From Cornus controversa (lineage: Eukaryota; Streptophyta; Magnoliopsida; Cornales; Cornaceae): a DNA stretch of 64,000 nt. A program made the position numbers and the translations under genes. The notes under the pieces were generated by a model. The model had not been told where the DNA came from, ran no database searches, and was given only the letters and a program-made list of their open reading frames with translations. Of the stretch, positions 1 through 11,524 are shown one piece after another. The stretch is taken from NCBI GenBank assembly GCA_026545225.1, contig CM048845.1, positions 14,758,501 to 14,822,500 on the forward strand. The letters are read 5' to 3'. Each line of letters begins with the position of its first letter. The first letter of the stretch is position 1.

Positions 1-250
1 AGATCATCAAAATTGTCCCAAAAATTTATGTAACCATGCCCGTTTGCACTTTTTGTGGTCCAAATGGGCCGCCACATAGGCTTCGACAATCAATTCTAAC
101 ATGAGAGAGATTAAGAGAGAGAAAGGTAGTTACTTGGAACAGATGTCTATTAGAGGCAAAGTATAATTGAGTCCACATTTTTGGGGAAGAGGAGGGATGC
201 GATTAGGATCATAGTAAAAAACTCATCTTTAATTTGCTCTAATTAGTGCA
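1..250. repeat. Module A upstream flank (copy of module C 47311-47620)
   Basis: No gene is visible. The stretch aligns with 47311-47620, sharing runs such as gcactttttgtggtccaaa and the later cacatttttggggaagagga. It is therefore the upstream flank of the mTERF module, and it shows the array has at least three units. Similarity fades near position 250, where the sequence passes into retrotransposon LTR remnants. Confidence 0.8.
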
Positions 251-299
251 TTGGAATCCTTTGATTTATGAGCATTATAAGTATGCCATGTAGCATTTC

Positions 300-1196
300 A
301 TATAGGTCGGTGTTGGGTCGATGCTTAGGTGGGTCTGGGCATTTCTACTCAGCACGTGCATTGTTCAACAACCCAACCCCCCCCCCCCCCCCCCCACCAA
401 AAAAAAATATTTCAGACAAAGCACCAGCTGTGGACGAGGCTTAGAGTTGCTCAAGTTGGAGCATTTGGATTTATTTTGATATTGTATATGTATCCATGCT
501 TGTATGAACAATGTTAATACGTTTTGGAAAATTTGTAATAGTGGATGCGAGGCAAGTGTTTAGCACTTTGGACATGTTCCTTCTATTATTTTGGGATTTT
601 GGAGCATGTTTATGTATTATGACCAGATGTAATGTAATATGGATCAAATGTATGTATATAACAGACGTGATTTTGTTTGAGATGTATTTACGATTCGGTT
701 AGGATATATATACATGTTATGGATGTTTTAATCATATTTTGATTATTGAGAATGCATGTATGTAAATAAACGGAAGTTGGACATGGTATGGCCAGTTTGG
801 AAATCAAGATTCCTGTCTGAGGAATTACGATGAATCATAATCCCCATTACGAGGGATCGTAAATCCTTGACAAATTAGATGGAAAACCCGAGAGCTACGA
901 TGGATCCTACGATACATTTACGAGGTGTTGTAATTATGAGGAATCATATCCTACTTTACGAGAAATCGTAATGCATAGCTGAAATGGTGAAATTTATGGA
1001 TTTGTTTAAAGTATGCATATGCCTATTGAGTGGTCCACCAATGTGAGTTTTTGCAAGCGTATGCATATCCTAATTTTGATGATGCTTTCGAAACTGTGAG
1101 AAAAGGGTTGGACTATAGTAGTTAGGTGTTGGTGATTTCATTAACCACCCCCATTTCCCTCGCATTTAACCGGGTGTCGGAAATAGGGGCCTGACA
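300..1196 (+). repeat. Partial 5' LTR of gypsy element 1 (3' portion)
   Basis: It ends in ggggcctgaca directly before the primer-binding site. Its last 70 bases resemble the end of the LTR of the minus-strand element (28265-30999 read in reverse): both have a GGTGTTGG phrase, then TTTCCCTCGC, then an ending of GACA. The start of the LTR (TGTAAAGACT as in the 3' LTR at 5954) is absent, so only the downstream portion survives. A run of 19 cytosines lies at 377-395. The left limit is approximate. Confidence 0.65.
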
Positions 1197-1211
1197 ACTT
1201 GGTATCAGAGC
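1197..1211 (+). other. Retrotransposon primer-binding site (element 1)
   Basis: ACTTGGTATCAGAGC follows the LTR end. TGGTATCAGAGC is the usual plant LTR-retrotransposon site complementary to the 3' end of initiator methionine tRNA. Confidence 0.88.
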
Positions 1212-1453
1212 AACCGGGTTTGAATACCTTTGGACGATGGGATTGGGTTAAACCACATGGGTGTATTTGAGGTTAAGTATGTAGATTTAAAGTCCATGAC
1301 TTGTTATATAGAACATGATTTCATGCTTATGTGTTTCAAATGACATGCTAATTGTAGAATAAATTAGCATGGCGTGAGTAAGCATGATAAGAGTGGATTG
1401 AATGGTTGTATATGCTTGGTGTTTGAGTATTCTCTTGTTATCTATATAACAAG

Positions 1454-2640
1454 ATGCCACCAAGAAGAACTCGTGGACAAGGTGCTAATGCCCCACAAGA
1501 ACCAATTGATGGGGCTCAGTTTATGCGAGACATAGTGGACACCATGTGACAAATCGCAAGAGAAACCCAAAAGGAAGAAGTTCAGGTGCAATCTAGGGTT
1601 GGCTTGAGTCGAAAGATGATTTCCATGAAGAAGTTTGTAAAGTATAAACCACCCATATATGCGAGCGGATCTGATCCACTAGTGGTGGAGGATTGGATTG
1701 ACCAAACCTTCAAACTTTTGGTTGCCCTAGCAATTGATGATGATCTAAGGGTTGGTGTAGCAGTGTTTCATCTTCAAGGAGATGCGGATAACTGATGGCA
1801 ATTCATCGATAATACTCATAATACCAAGACAATAGAGTGAGAGACTTTCAAACGACTTTTCTTTCATAAGTATTTTCCAGCTACGATAAAGGGCATATTG
1901 AAGGAGGAGTTCATTGATCTCGTGCAAGGAGAGATGAGTGTCATGGAATACGAGATCTGGTTTACTTCCTTGGCTCGATTTGCATCGAAAATGGTGAGAG
2001 ATGAAGAAATGAAAGCGAAAAAGTTTGTGAAAGGACTTAAGGTCTCTATAAGGAAGCGAGTGTCGATCTTCGGCCTGAAGGTCTATGTTGAGGTAGTGGA
2101 AAAGGGCGTTGATAGCAGAGGAAAATGATAGGGATGTTCAGAGAATTTGGGATTCCAAGAATCAGACGAAGAATGCAGGGCCTTCTTCTGGTAATTAGGC
2201 AAGGAAGAGGCACAAAGATAATATGTCATTTTCTCAAGAACAACACCAGGTTCGTTCGGCACCTTCAGTGCATTTGCCTATTGGATCCTCACAGTCGGCG
2301 GTAATATGCTATCATTTCCAGTAGTCGGGCTACTACAAGTCTGAGTGTCCTTAAAGGCAATCAACAGTGATAGCAAGGGAATGTACTTGTTTCCATTGTT
2401 GCTAGCCAGAGCATGTTAGGGCAAACTGGCCATAGAGACAGGGTACTTAGAGCGGGACTGGTCCCAGCAGCGTACTATTCAGTCTACCATAGGTCAGTCA
2501 GGCATGAGGGCGTTACCACTGCCTCAACCAGCTCAGTCTGTTACTACTTCGGTTATTTCTAGTCAGCAGTCCAATTTTTAGGGTACTGGCCAGCAGGGTC
2601 AGAGGACCCAGGGTCGCGCCTTTACACTTACCCAGACAGA
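1454..2640 (+). pseudogene. Gag pseudogene of gypsy element 1
   Basis: The frame opens at 1454 with MPPRRTRG, the same start as gag of the minus-strand element (MPPRRARE at 28025). It continues through a retrotransposon gag core (about 1630-2110, including YASGSDPLVVEDWIDQ). In-frame stops lie at about 1546, 1792 and 1838, where the sister copy has arginine or tryptophan. Two broken CCHC zinc knuckles follow (about 2309-2440). Most stops fit C-to-T or G-to-A transitions. No functional product is expected. Confidence 0.8.
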
Positions 2641-5600
2641 GGAGATGTCAGGACCATCAGTAGTCCGAAGTATTTTTCTGGTTTCTAGCTCGTGGGCTAG
2701 ATTGTTAATAGATTTGTGTGTATCACATTCATTCATATCTGTTGCATTTGCATGTGCTTTGGGTTTGGAGGTGTCTTCTCGGGAGTTTGTTTTGTCCATT
2801 GAAACAACAATTGGGGGTAGAGTTACCTTGGGTAGAGTTTGTCGGTCTTGCGAGATCAAGATTGCGGGACGTCGATTGTCATTCGACCTTGTACTTCTAG
2901 ACATGACTAGTTTTGATGTCATTCTAGGTATGGATTAGTTGTTTACGTTTATGGCCACTATTGATTGCTTTTGTAGGAGAGTGACGATGTGTACACCAGA
3001 AGGTGACCGTTTCTATTTTGTGGGAGAGCGAGATGATTTCCACATGGCATCCTTGCATAGTTCCAGTAATCAGAATGAGGTGGGATACTTCTTGGCCAAC
3101 CTATTAGCCGATGAAGGGGATGTGACTCCCGGAGAATTTCCACTTATAGTTTGTGACTTCTTGGATGTTTTTCCGGAGAACTTGACAGAGTTGCTTCCGA
3201 AACGGGAAGTAGTATTCACCATTGATCTTACTCCTGATACTGCACCTATCTCAATGGTACCGATAGAGTTGGAGGAGTTGAAAGATCAATTATAGGATTT
3301 GTTGGACAAATGTTTTATACGTCCTAGTACATCACCTTGGGGAGCTCCGATACTCTTCTTTAGAAATGACAGATCCTTGCGACTTTGTATAGATTATCGG
3401 ATGTTGAACCAAACGACGATCAAGAACAAGTATCCATTTCCAAGGATAGATGACTTGTTTGATCAGCTGGAGGTTTCAAAATGTTTTCAAAGATCAACTT
3501 GAGGTCAGAGTATTATGAGTTGAGAGTTTGAGATGAGGACATTCTAAAGACTGCTTTTCGCATTAGATATGGACACTATGAGTTTCTAGTGATGTCATTT
3601 GGGTTAATGAATGCACCTGCAGCGTTCATGGATTTAATAAATTGTGTCTTTAGTGTTAACTTGGATAGGTTCGTGATGGTGTTTGTGGAAGACATCCTTG
3701 TATACTCGTCAGCTATGGAGGAGCATGAGAATCACTTGAGGACCGTGTTATAGATTTTGAGGGAGCACCAATTGTATGCCAAGTATGAAAAATATGAGTT
3801 TTGGCTAACAGAGGTAAAATTCCTTGGATATGTAGTGTCGAAAGGAGGGGTTTCTGTTGATCCTTCTAAGATCGAAGCGGTGATGAGTTGGGAAATGCTG
3901 AAGAATGTATTTGAGATACGTAGTTTCTTGGGGTTAGCCGACTACTACTGACACTTTGTGAATGATTTTTTTACAGTTGATGGCACCTATGACACGACTT
4001 ACTCGTAAAGGAGTTAAGTTTGTATGGAATGATACTTGTGAGCATGCATTTATGAAATTGAAGAGTCAATTGACTTTGACCCCAATTTTGATTATTCTCG
4101 AACGTGGTTTGGGTTATGTGATCTACTGTGATGCTTCACGGGACGGTTTGGATTGTGTTTTGATGCAAATCGAGAGGGTTGTAGCGTATGATTCCTGACA
4201 GAGTTAGCAGCAGTAAATTTTACATTAAAAATGTGAAGACATTACTTATACGGAGAAAAGTTTGAGGTGCTCTCCAATCACAAAAGCTTAAAGTATCTTT
4301 TCTCACAAAAGGGCTTGAACTTGAGACAACGAAAATGAGTGGAGTACATGCAAGATTATAACTTTGATTTACAGTATCACCCAGGAAAAGTTATTGTGGT
4401 AGCCGATGCCTTGAGTAGGAAAACACGTGGTAGCATGGCAAGCATTGCCATGCATGAGTGGAAAATGATGAAAGATATCTTAGAAATGGAATTGTATTTC
4501 AGTGAGGACGGGAAACAGCGACATTGTTCACACTGATTGCTTAACCGACTCTAGTGAATAAAGTGATTGAGGAGCAACGACAGGACAGTGAGATGGAAAC
4601 TATTCGCTCTCTAATTACGGGTGGCGAAGTAGTGGAAAGTTGGACAATTCATTCCAATAGCAGTTTGAGGTTTAAAGGGAAAATGGTTGTACCATTGGCT
4701 TGTAGGGAAGATGTTCTTGGAGAGTTTAACTGCTCTAGACTTGCAATACATCCCGGTGGAACTAAAATGTATCACAACTTACGCTGACAGTATTAGTGGA
4801 AGGGTATGAAAAGGCCGAGCATTAGAGACCGACAAGCTTGCTACAACTATTACCGGTAGCTATGTGGAAATGGAAGCATGTCACTATGGACTTTGTGACA
4901 GGACTTTTGAGGTCGAGGAAAAGTCACAATGCTGTTTGGGTCATCGTTGATTAATTGACCAAAATGGCTCATTTTCTCCGTATACATGTGACTGATGATG
5001 CGGATGCTCTTAGTACATTGAACAGATTCTTAAGTTTCATGAAGTGCCAATTTCTATTGTGTCGGATAAAGACCTACAAGTTCACGTCACGATTTGGCAG
5101 AGTTTTTAGGCAGCCCTTGATACAGATCTTCATTTTAGTACAACTTCTCATCCTCAGACGAATGGTTAGTCAGAGCGTACTATATAGATTTTGGAAGATA
5201 TGCTTCGAGCTTGTGTCTTGGACTTTCGTGGTAATTGGGAGGACTACCTTCCATTGGTGGAGTTTGCCTACAGTAATAACTATCAGACTAGTATTAAGAT
5301 GGCACCATTCGAGGCATTATATGGTAGGCCTTGTAGGTCACCCGTTTGTTGGACCGAAGTTGGTGAGACAGTGGCCTTGGGACCGGACATAGTCTGAGAG
5401 ACCACAAAGAAGATTAAAGTGATACGGCAACGTTTGTTTACGGCTTAGAGTTGTCAAAAGAGTTATGTCAATAGGAGACGTCCATTGGCATTTGAGGTTG
5501 GAGACCATGCCTTTCTAAAGGTTTCTCCACATAAAGGATTGATGTGATTTAGGCATAGTGGCAAGTTATCGCCATGGTTTATCGATCCATTTGAGATCTC

Positions 5601-5908
5601 GATCATGTGGGAGAGGTTGCATATCGCTTGGTATTACCACCGCGAATGTCTAGTGTGCATGAGGTTTTTCATGTTGAGGAAATATGAACTGAATCCTTTA
5701 TATGTGCTTGATCGGACAGATCTAGAAGTTGATGACGATGTGTCTCATGAGGAGAAGATGGTAGAGATTATGGACTCTAGAGAGAAAGTGCTTTGAGACA
5801 AGACTATTCCATTGGTCAAAGTACTTTGGAGACATTACGAAGTTGAGGAGGCTACGTGGAAACGGGAACAAGAGGTTCGCTCAAACTATTCTGAGTTTAC
5901 TTCTTGAG
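2641..5908 (+). pseudogene. Pol pseudogene (protease, RT, RNase H, integrase, chromodomain) of gypsy element 1
   Basis: Pieces in order: a retroviral-type aspartic protease (about 2650-2990, with the active-site aspartate region altered to LIDLCVSHSF), linker (2990-3290), reverse transcriptase (3299-3960), RNase H (3962-4430, ending HPGK..VVADALSRK), the integrase zinc region with [11 protein letters not shown] (about 4750), a decayed integrase core (4890-5400), and a chromodomain (about 5720-5900). The RT active-site segment reads FVEDILVYS, so one of the paired aspartates is glutamate. Several frameshifts and more than ten stops break the frame. Confidence 0.85.
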
Positions 5909-5953
5909 GTACGTTTTAATTTTGAGGATGAAATTTCTTGAAAGTTGGGAGGT

Positions 5954-6404
5954 TGTAAAGACTGGTAAATTTTTTTTTAGTTATTATTATCATTTATTTT
6001 CCTAAAGAGGATTATAAATGAATATGCACATGTTTTTATATGAATTTGATATGTAGAGACTTGTTTTAAGGTTCGGGAAAGTTTTTGAGTCATTTGGCTC
6101 ATTTTGAGATTTTTGGATTAATGGGGCCCGCGATGCGAGTCAGGTGGGGCCGGAAAACCGAAAAAGTTTTCAAGAATGTTTATTTTTGGTTTTGGGGTAG
6201 TTAAGGGATTAGAAGAGATATAAATTGAATTTCGGAGCCGTAGTCACTTTCGGAATTGAAAACGGAGTTGAGAAGGTACGTTAAGTGGCGTAGGAACATT
6301 TTGATCATTTTGCGCTCCAAACAGCCGGCCAAAGCCCTCTCGCTCTCTCCTTTTCATCTCTTCTTGCATCTCTCTTGGATTTGAAGGCCTTAGGGTGAGA
6401 TTTG
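5954..6404 (+). repeat. Partial 3' LTR of gypsy element 1 (5' portion)
   Basis: It starts TGTAAAGACTGG just after a purine-rich tract (gaaagttgggaggt). A TATA-like run (gatataaattg) lies near 6218. The LTR stops where mTERF homology begins, near 6404. The retained half is the complement of what the 5' LTR kept. The LTR end and the first two thirds of the neighbouring mTERF gene are missing together, which points to one deletion spanning both. Confidence 0.6.
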
Positions 6405-6728
6405 CTTGTTTCAGAGAAGAAGATCAGGAAATTAATCGGCTTCCTTGTTAATCAGCTAAAATTGAAGCCTAAAGTGATTTCCAAGAATCCAAATCCTGAG
6501 CTACTTAGCTTGGAGAAGAGTATTGTTCCAAGGTGTTCAGTTCTTCAACTTTTGATGTCAAAAAATCTGATCAAGGGAGATTTGAGTTTAATATATGCAC
6601 TCAAAATGACTGAAAAGATGTTTGCGGAGATGTTTGTGAGCAAGTATCAGAATGTGATTCCTGAAGTCGTCGAGGCACGTCAAGGCAAGATACAATTTCA
6701 AGGGTTTCCCATTAATTTAAGAACATAA
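6405..6728 (+). pseudogene. mTERF family pseudogene, 3' fragment (module A)
   Basis: An open frame of about 108 codons matches the last roughly 106 residues of the two intact mTERF proteins, from the IRK..GF..NQLKLKPK region to the shared end GKIQFQGFPINLRT and stop. The upstream two thirds, including the presequence, are absent and replaced by LTR sequence. The open frame starts with an LTR-derived ATG at 6402. No stop breaks the retained part, but with most mTERF repeats gone it is best called a truncated pseudogene. A short LTR-driven fusion transcript is possible. Confidence 0.88.
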
Positions 6729-7800
6729 ATGGTTGTAATGTTTGTGGAATTTAAGAGCAGCTTCAGTATCATGTATTACAACAACTCCATAGCAAATATC
6801 CACTGAGGGATTATATGGTAATGTATGGGGTAGAAGCAGTGGCATTATAAAATACAGCTCAGGAGAAGTTTCCCTAGCATCCATTAGTTTGGAAGGAGGA
6901 ATGGCTTCAATTGAAGGATTCTAAAGTCCTATAAACCAAGGCATTTTGTAGAAGTTTGCTTTTTATGCTTTAAGATTGATTTAGTTCAATTTGTACAATT
7001 TAAGCATCATTTTGTTGTTCTTTTACGATGATGTGTTGACGACTCAATTGTTTCATCCTAATCGTTTTTACTTGAACTACTGGTTCGTTGGTTTGCATTG
7101 ACCCATATGAGTTGTAATTTTGTTCCTGTTATGTGCTTTCGCTGCATAGCACATTGTACAGAGCTTTCATTTGCATGGTGCCTGTTTCAGGGGTTAAGCC
7201 CAGCTCCATTGCCTAGGCGTTGCAAGCATCTATTGACTGGAAAGGTATGATAGTGTGGACATCCTTTAATGCCTGTAGTACATTTATTTTTATTCAGCTG
7301 ACAAAAAATTGCATTCTCCCAACCAGCTGAATTGCACTTCATTATCAGTGATTTCCATATATTGGGAGGCATCTCTTAGGTTGGCGTCTTTCTCAGATGT
7401 GAGAGAAATGACTCGTTCATGTTGATCATTCTCAGTTTCTCTCAGCCTTTATTTCCCTGTACCCTCTCTAAGTTCTGTAGACTTCTGCTCAGCAGAACCA
7501 AGATCCTATTGTGTCCCGATGTTGGCGTGTGACTATCTCCATTTTCCCATGGCTACATTCTCTTCGAATTCTGCATCGCCCCACCTCTGTTTTTGTACAT
7601 TTCAAGCTTTTATTCATCCAAAGTTATCCCCATGGTAGAATATGGCAGACCTCAGGCATAACAATGGTAGCCCCTTTCAGCTCAAATCTCCTTCACAGTT
7701 TTATCAAATCTTATTTTCTTGAAGCACTGAATCATCTTTCTGGGAAGATGATGTTCCTGCCTACTATTTTACTCTGTGGCCATTCCTATTTATGACATGG
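6729..7800. repeat. mTERF downstream block, module A
   Basis: No gene is visible. The block is collinear with 51402-52670 (module C), and its first part with 13157-13834 (module B). It holds the former mTERF 3' untranslated region and intergenic DNA. The small open frames here differ between copies and look non-coding. Confidence 0.75.
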
Positions 7801-7876
7801 GCTGCTTACTCAAGCCTTGACCAGGTATCCAAATTTTAAATGAATAATTGAAGACTAGTTTTTCTTTCATAATAGC

Positions 7877-7880
7877 AAAG

Positions 7881-7960
<80 letters not shown>
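7877..7960. repeat. Compound microsatellite (AT)n-(GA)n
   Basis: An alternating AT run of about 54 bases is followed by TT and about 30 bases of GA repeat. The same AT-then-GA arrangement occurs in module C at 53263-53310 and 53363-53415. Confidence 0.95.
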
Positions 7961-7962
<2 letters not shown>

Positions 7963-8260
7963 ATGATATTCATAACGAAGAGTTTGAACGAAATGAAAAG
8001 TCGAATTAGATACTCAATTGGGTTCCACATCACTCTTTCATTTCATAGAAGTGAACTCTTATTCTTACAAAGCAAATACCATTTCCTATTGATTTGTCAA
8101 CTGGACTTCTGCTTCTTAATTATACGTCGCTACGTAGTTCCCAAGGACACTCAATTGGGTTCCACATCATTTTCACTAGAGTGTATCTACCTTCGGCTCC
8201 TCATTTCGTTCAAACTTTTCGGCCTTAGAATCATCATTCATATATATACAAAGCAAATTT

Positions 8261-8624
8261 TCAAGCACTTTCTTCTTGAAGAAGTTGTAATTTGATGTTG
8301 CTCAACTTTACCACCATATCTTTGATATCGATCCTCTTGTCTAGCAATTCTTCAAAACACTACAAGCCTAATTCCATGATAGACAAAAGATGACTTTCTC
8401 TGACTTCCACGTCTCCTCCTCCATTGTCTGCCCTTAATAAATTGACATCCACAACTTCCATGACTCTATCTCGAACGGATGCAATCACCCATTGCCTCAA
8501 AACTCAATTCTCCACCAAACATCTCATCAGTCGGTTTCTTTCTCGTAAATGTCTCCAACAACATTATCGATCCCATAACTTTATATATCACCTTTTGTGG
8601 AAAATCTTTCTCAAGAACCCTACT
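8261..8624 (-). pseudogene. LRR receptor-like kinase last exon, pseudogene (module A)
   Basis: The minus strand encodes the C-terminal end of an LRR-XII type receptor kinase: a kinase tail with TRKKPTDEMFGGELSLRQ and an ending NIKLQLLQEESA plus stop at 8261-8263. It starts where family members have an intron acceptor before EYG. Here the acceptor CAG reads CAT, and an extra A in the run near 8499 shifts the frame. It is the partner of 53719-54100. The rest of the kinase is not present nearby. Confidence 0.75.
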
Positions 8625-9281
8625 ATGCCAAATATTCATAATTTAAACAAGAAAAATTAAATCAATAATAATCTTGCATTCAAATTCCTTTTTAAAAAGG
8701 AACAAAATATTGCAATTGTTCTACAAAAGTATATGAGTGTCAAATATATCCACTTAGGAAGCTACAGAATCTATTTTCTTCATAGTTCTTAAGGGAGTAT
8801 GGGTTCAAGTTGAGATCAAAGCTTTGAGTTTCTGCTAAAACTCACAGCTCTGCTTAACACTAACACATAACTTGGATAAGTATGTGTTATGTCGCGCTTA
8901 GTCTAGTTATATATAGCTCCACCATTGTCAACCACTCAAAGGAAGCAATGAACTTTCGATGGCTCATACTATATATTTATATGTTGGTTTAGACCATTGA
9001 ATTTTAATCTTGTTTAAATTTAACTACAATGAATATATAAATGATTAGCTGTGACTCATATACTAGAACTGAATATGAATTGGAACACAATAGATTCAAG
9101 CTTAGCTCACTGGTTGATTTTCTTTTGTTTCTTTTGTTTTTTTTCTTTCAAAACAAGCATATCTTTCATAAACTAGTCCCGAGTCCAAGAATACTTTGCC
9201 ACAATATAATTTTTACAAGGTGAACTGTGAAATTTGTCTACTTTTAACTATGCTTCTTGAAACTTCGTAATTGTTTGATAG
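8625..9281. other. Receptor-kinase intron-like spacer, module A
   Basis: No gene is visible. The stretch 8860-9280 is collinear with 55690-56129 in module C and resembles intronic sequence before the plus-strand kinase exon. It ends in the acceptor-like ttgtttgatag. Confidence 0.55.
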
Positions 9282-9614
9282 AGTATGGTTCTGAAGGAAG
9301 AGCGTTTTCGAAATGTGATATTTATAGCTACGGAATAATGTTGTTGGAGATGTTTACAAAAAAGAAGCCCGTAGATAACGTGTTTGCTGGAGAGCTGAAT
9401 TTGAGGTAATGGGTGAATGCATCACTTCCAGAAAAGGTAATGGAAGTTATGGATGGTTACCAGATCGGAAAGGCCACAAAATTATCTTCTGGCCATCATG
9501 GAGTTAGGCATGCAGTGTTCTTCAGAATTGTCAAAGAAAAGAAGTAAAATTAAAGATGTGGTGGCCAAGCTCAACAAGATCAAATCACAACTCATTTGCG
9601 ACCCACACACATGA
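9282..9614 (+). pseudogene. LRR receptor-like kinase last exon, pseudogene (plus-strand copy, module A)
   Basis: After an acceptor-like gatag, the plus strand encodes an EYGSEGRA start followed by YSYGIMLLEMFTKKKPVDNV, typical of kinase subdomain IX and beyond in LRR-XII receptor kinases. An in-frame stop replaces glutamine in ELNLR*WVNASLP, and later frameshifts destroy the tail. The same exon recurs at 41310-41651 and 56130-56300. No intact upstream kinase or LRR part accompanies it. Confidence 0.75.
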
Positions 9615-9782
9615 TATCTATGGAATTATGCATTGGCATTGCACATATCTATATATATGGAATAATGCAATTGTTTGGTTTTATTATTGTAATTCCATTC
9701 CGGACAATGTTTGCCTCAGGCCATATAAGCAAGAAGATATCGATTGGATTATTGTTGATAAATAACTTAATTTTCATATAGA

Positions 9783-9949
9783 TATATAATGATGTACTCA
9801 TTATATATAACTAATTTAGATTTTATTTTGTACTCATTCATAACATAGAAGTAATTCTTCTTTGTTATATATAATGATGTACTCATTATATATAAGTAAT
9901 TTAGATTTTATTTTGTACTCATTCATAACATAGAAGTAATTCTTCTAGA
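9783..9949. repeat. 85-bp tandem duplication at the module A/B junction
   Basis: Two copies, offset by 85 bases, of a unit running from tataatgatgtactcatta to gaagtaattcttct. Module C has a single copy of the same unit, interrupted by the solo LTR (41940-41960 and 46820-46880). Confidence 0.9.
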
Positions 9950-10766
9950 CGTTGTGTGACGGCTGGGATTCTAGCTATTAATGAAGGAAACCCATAATAG
10001 CATAATAAGCACAAGTAAAGTTAAAAATAAGTCCAAAATAAAACTCTCTAAAAATTAGAAAAAAAATATGATAAGAAACTTAACCATTAAAAACTAAATA
10101 CAAAAAATCAGAATAATTCAAGTCCGTCTAGACTTTTAACAAAAAATTTGAAATATTAGACAGTTCTAAAAATGCGATTTGAAGGTACTAGACGATTGAA
10201 TTCGGCCGAAAAACAACGAAGCTAATTTTTACAAATTGACCTATTTTCAATCAGGAATAGGTCTTATCGGATCAAAAAAGGTTCTTAGAAACAATAAACA
10301 TGCTAATATTATATACGTTTTGCCATATAAATTCAGAAAACTCTCCTAAAAACGCATGCTGCCGCGATTGAACTCTCATTTCACCATTTCATATCAATGC
10401 TATGGCTGTGATGTAATGGCTAACAAAGAGTTGGGTAGACCAAATGGAACTTTAATCCTAGTCTATATTTTCCATTAAATTGGGCTTCGTGGAACCAAGC
10501 AATTGGGGCAGTGAATTTTAATTGTTTTTGACCGTTTTCTAATTACATGTTGAATTTAAGTCAATTTGTTTTGAATTTTATAGATTATCTAATTTCGTGC
10601 TTTGGAAATTTTTTTTATTATTTTTTGCAATTTTTAGATATCATTTGCTACTAGCTAAATATTTTCGAGTGTAAATACATGTAACGTTCATCCAAGAGTT
10701 GGGCAGATCAAATGGAACTTCTATCCCACCAAATAATCTATATTTTCCCAATAAAACATAGTAATC

Positions 10767-10797
<31 letters not shown>

Positions 10798-11524
10798 CTT
10801 AGATTTAGTTTAATGAATTGATATAGAAATTGATTTTGTAAAATTTGAAATTATGTGTAAACTTGAAATTTTAGGTTTGCACAATAACATTTGATTAATT
10901 TTGTAATTTTTTAATTTAATAAATTTGAAAAATTTTCAATTTTAATTTTGTAAATGCATAATATTTAATTAAATATTTTTCAATTTGTGTGATTACTTGA
11001 AAAAAAATGTGTGATTAGATATTAAAATTTTTATTATTGTATGTAAATATAAGATTTGTTAATTTTAAAGTCTAAATATATAAATAATGGAGGGAGGGAG
11101 AGAGAGAGAGACAAATGATAGAGTTATAAGAATTTTGTCAAAAGATGTCAAGAAAATTTATCCAAAATTCTGTTAGTGTTGAGAATTTCAAGATTACAAA
11201 ATATTTGTATTAAAATTTTATAATATTATATGATTAAAAAATTAAAAAATTTATCAAGTTTTAAAAGTAATATAGATTAGTCAATAATTTCTTGATTAGC
11301 TATTTATATTTACAGTGTGATTAATCTCAAATAATTTTTCAGACCGATGTCAAAACATATACAAAATTGTACGAAATAAGTGCAAAGAAAAGGGTTGTAA
11401 TCAAAAATTAATTCTTGATATAATAAAGTATAAAATTTCAAAAAAGAAAGAAAGAAAAAAGAACACTTTGGATTCTAGTCCTTTGGATTGGAATCTAAGT
11501 GACTGCACTTTCTTAAAATCCAAG
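9950..11524. repeat. mTERF upstream flank, module B
   Basis: No gene is visible. The block is very AT-rich and collinear in pieces with 46885-48440 in module C: a block starting ctagacgttgtgtgac, a block starting gaactctcatttcaccattt, and a block around ccaagagttgggcag. It contains a short TA microsatellite near 10771-10793. Confidence 0.7.

Larger units (their letters stand above)
300..6404 (+). mobile_element. Degenerate Ty3/gypsy (Tekay-type chromovirus) retrotransposon, element 1
   Basis: Order on the plus strand: partial 5' LTR (to 1196), primer-binding site (1197-1211), gag (from 1454), protease, reverse transcriptase, RNase H, integrase, a C-terminal chromodomain (about 5690-5908), a purine-rich tract (about 5939-5953) and a partial 3' LTR (from 5954). 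The chromodomain and gag resemble the Tekay/Del lineage, and the proteins match the minus-strand element at 13835-30999. Many stops and frameshifts mark an old inactive copy. No target duplication can be recognised because both outer ends are lost. Confidence 0.85.

Noticed and set aside
7930-8295. 121-codon open frame starting in a GA repeat
   Set aside because: The N-terminus is microsatellite-encoded. The rest overlaps the minus-strand kinase pseudogene region and has no family features.
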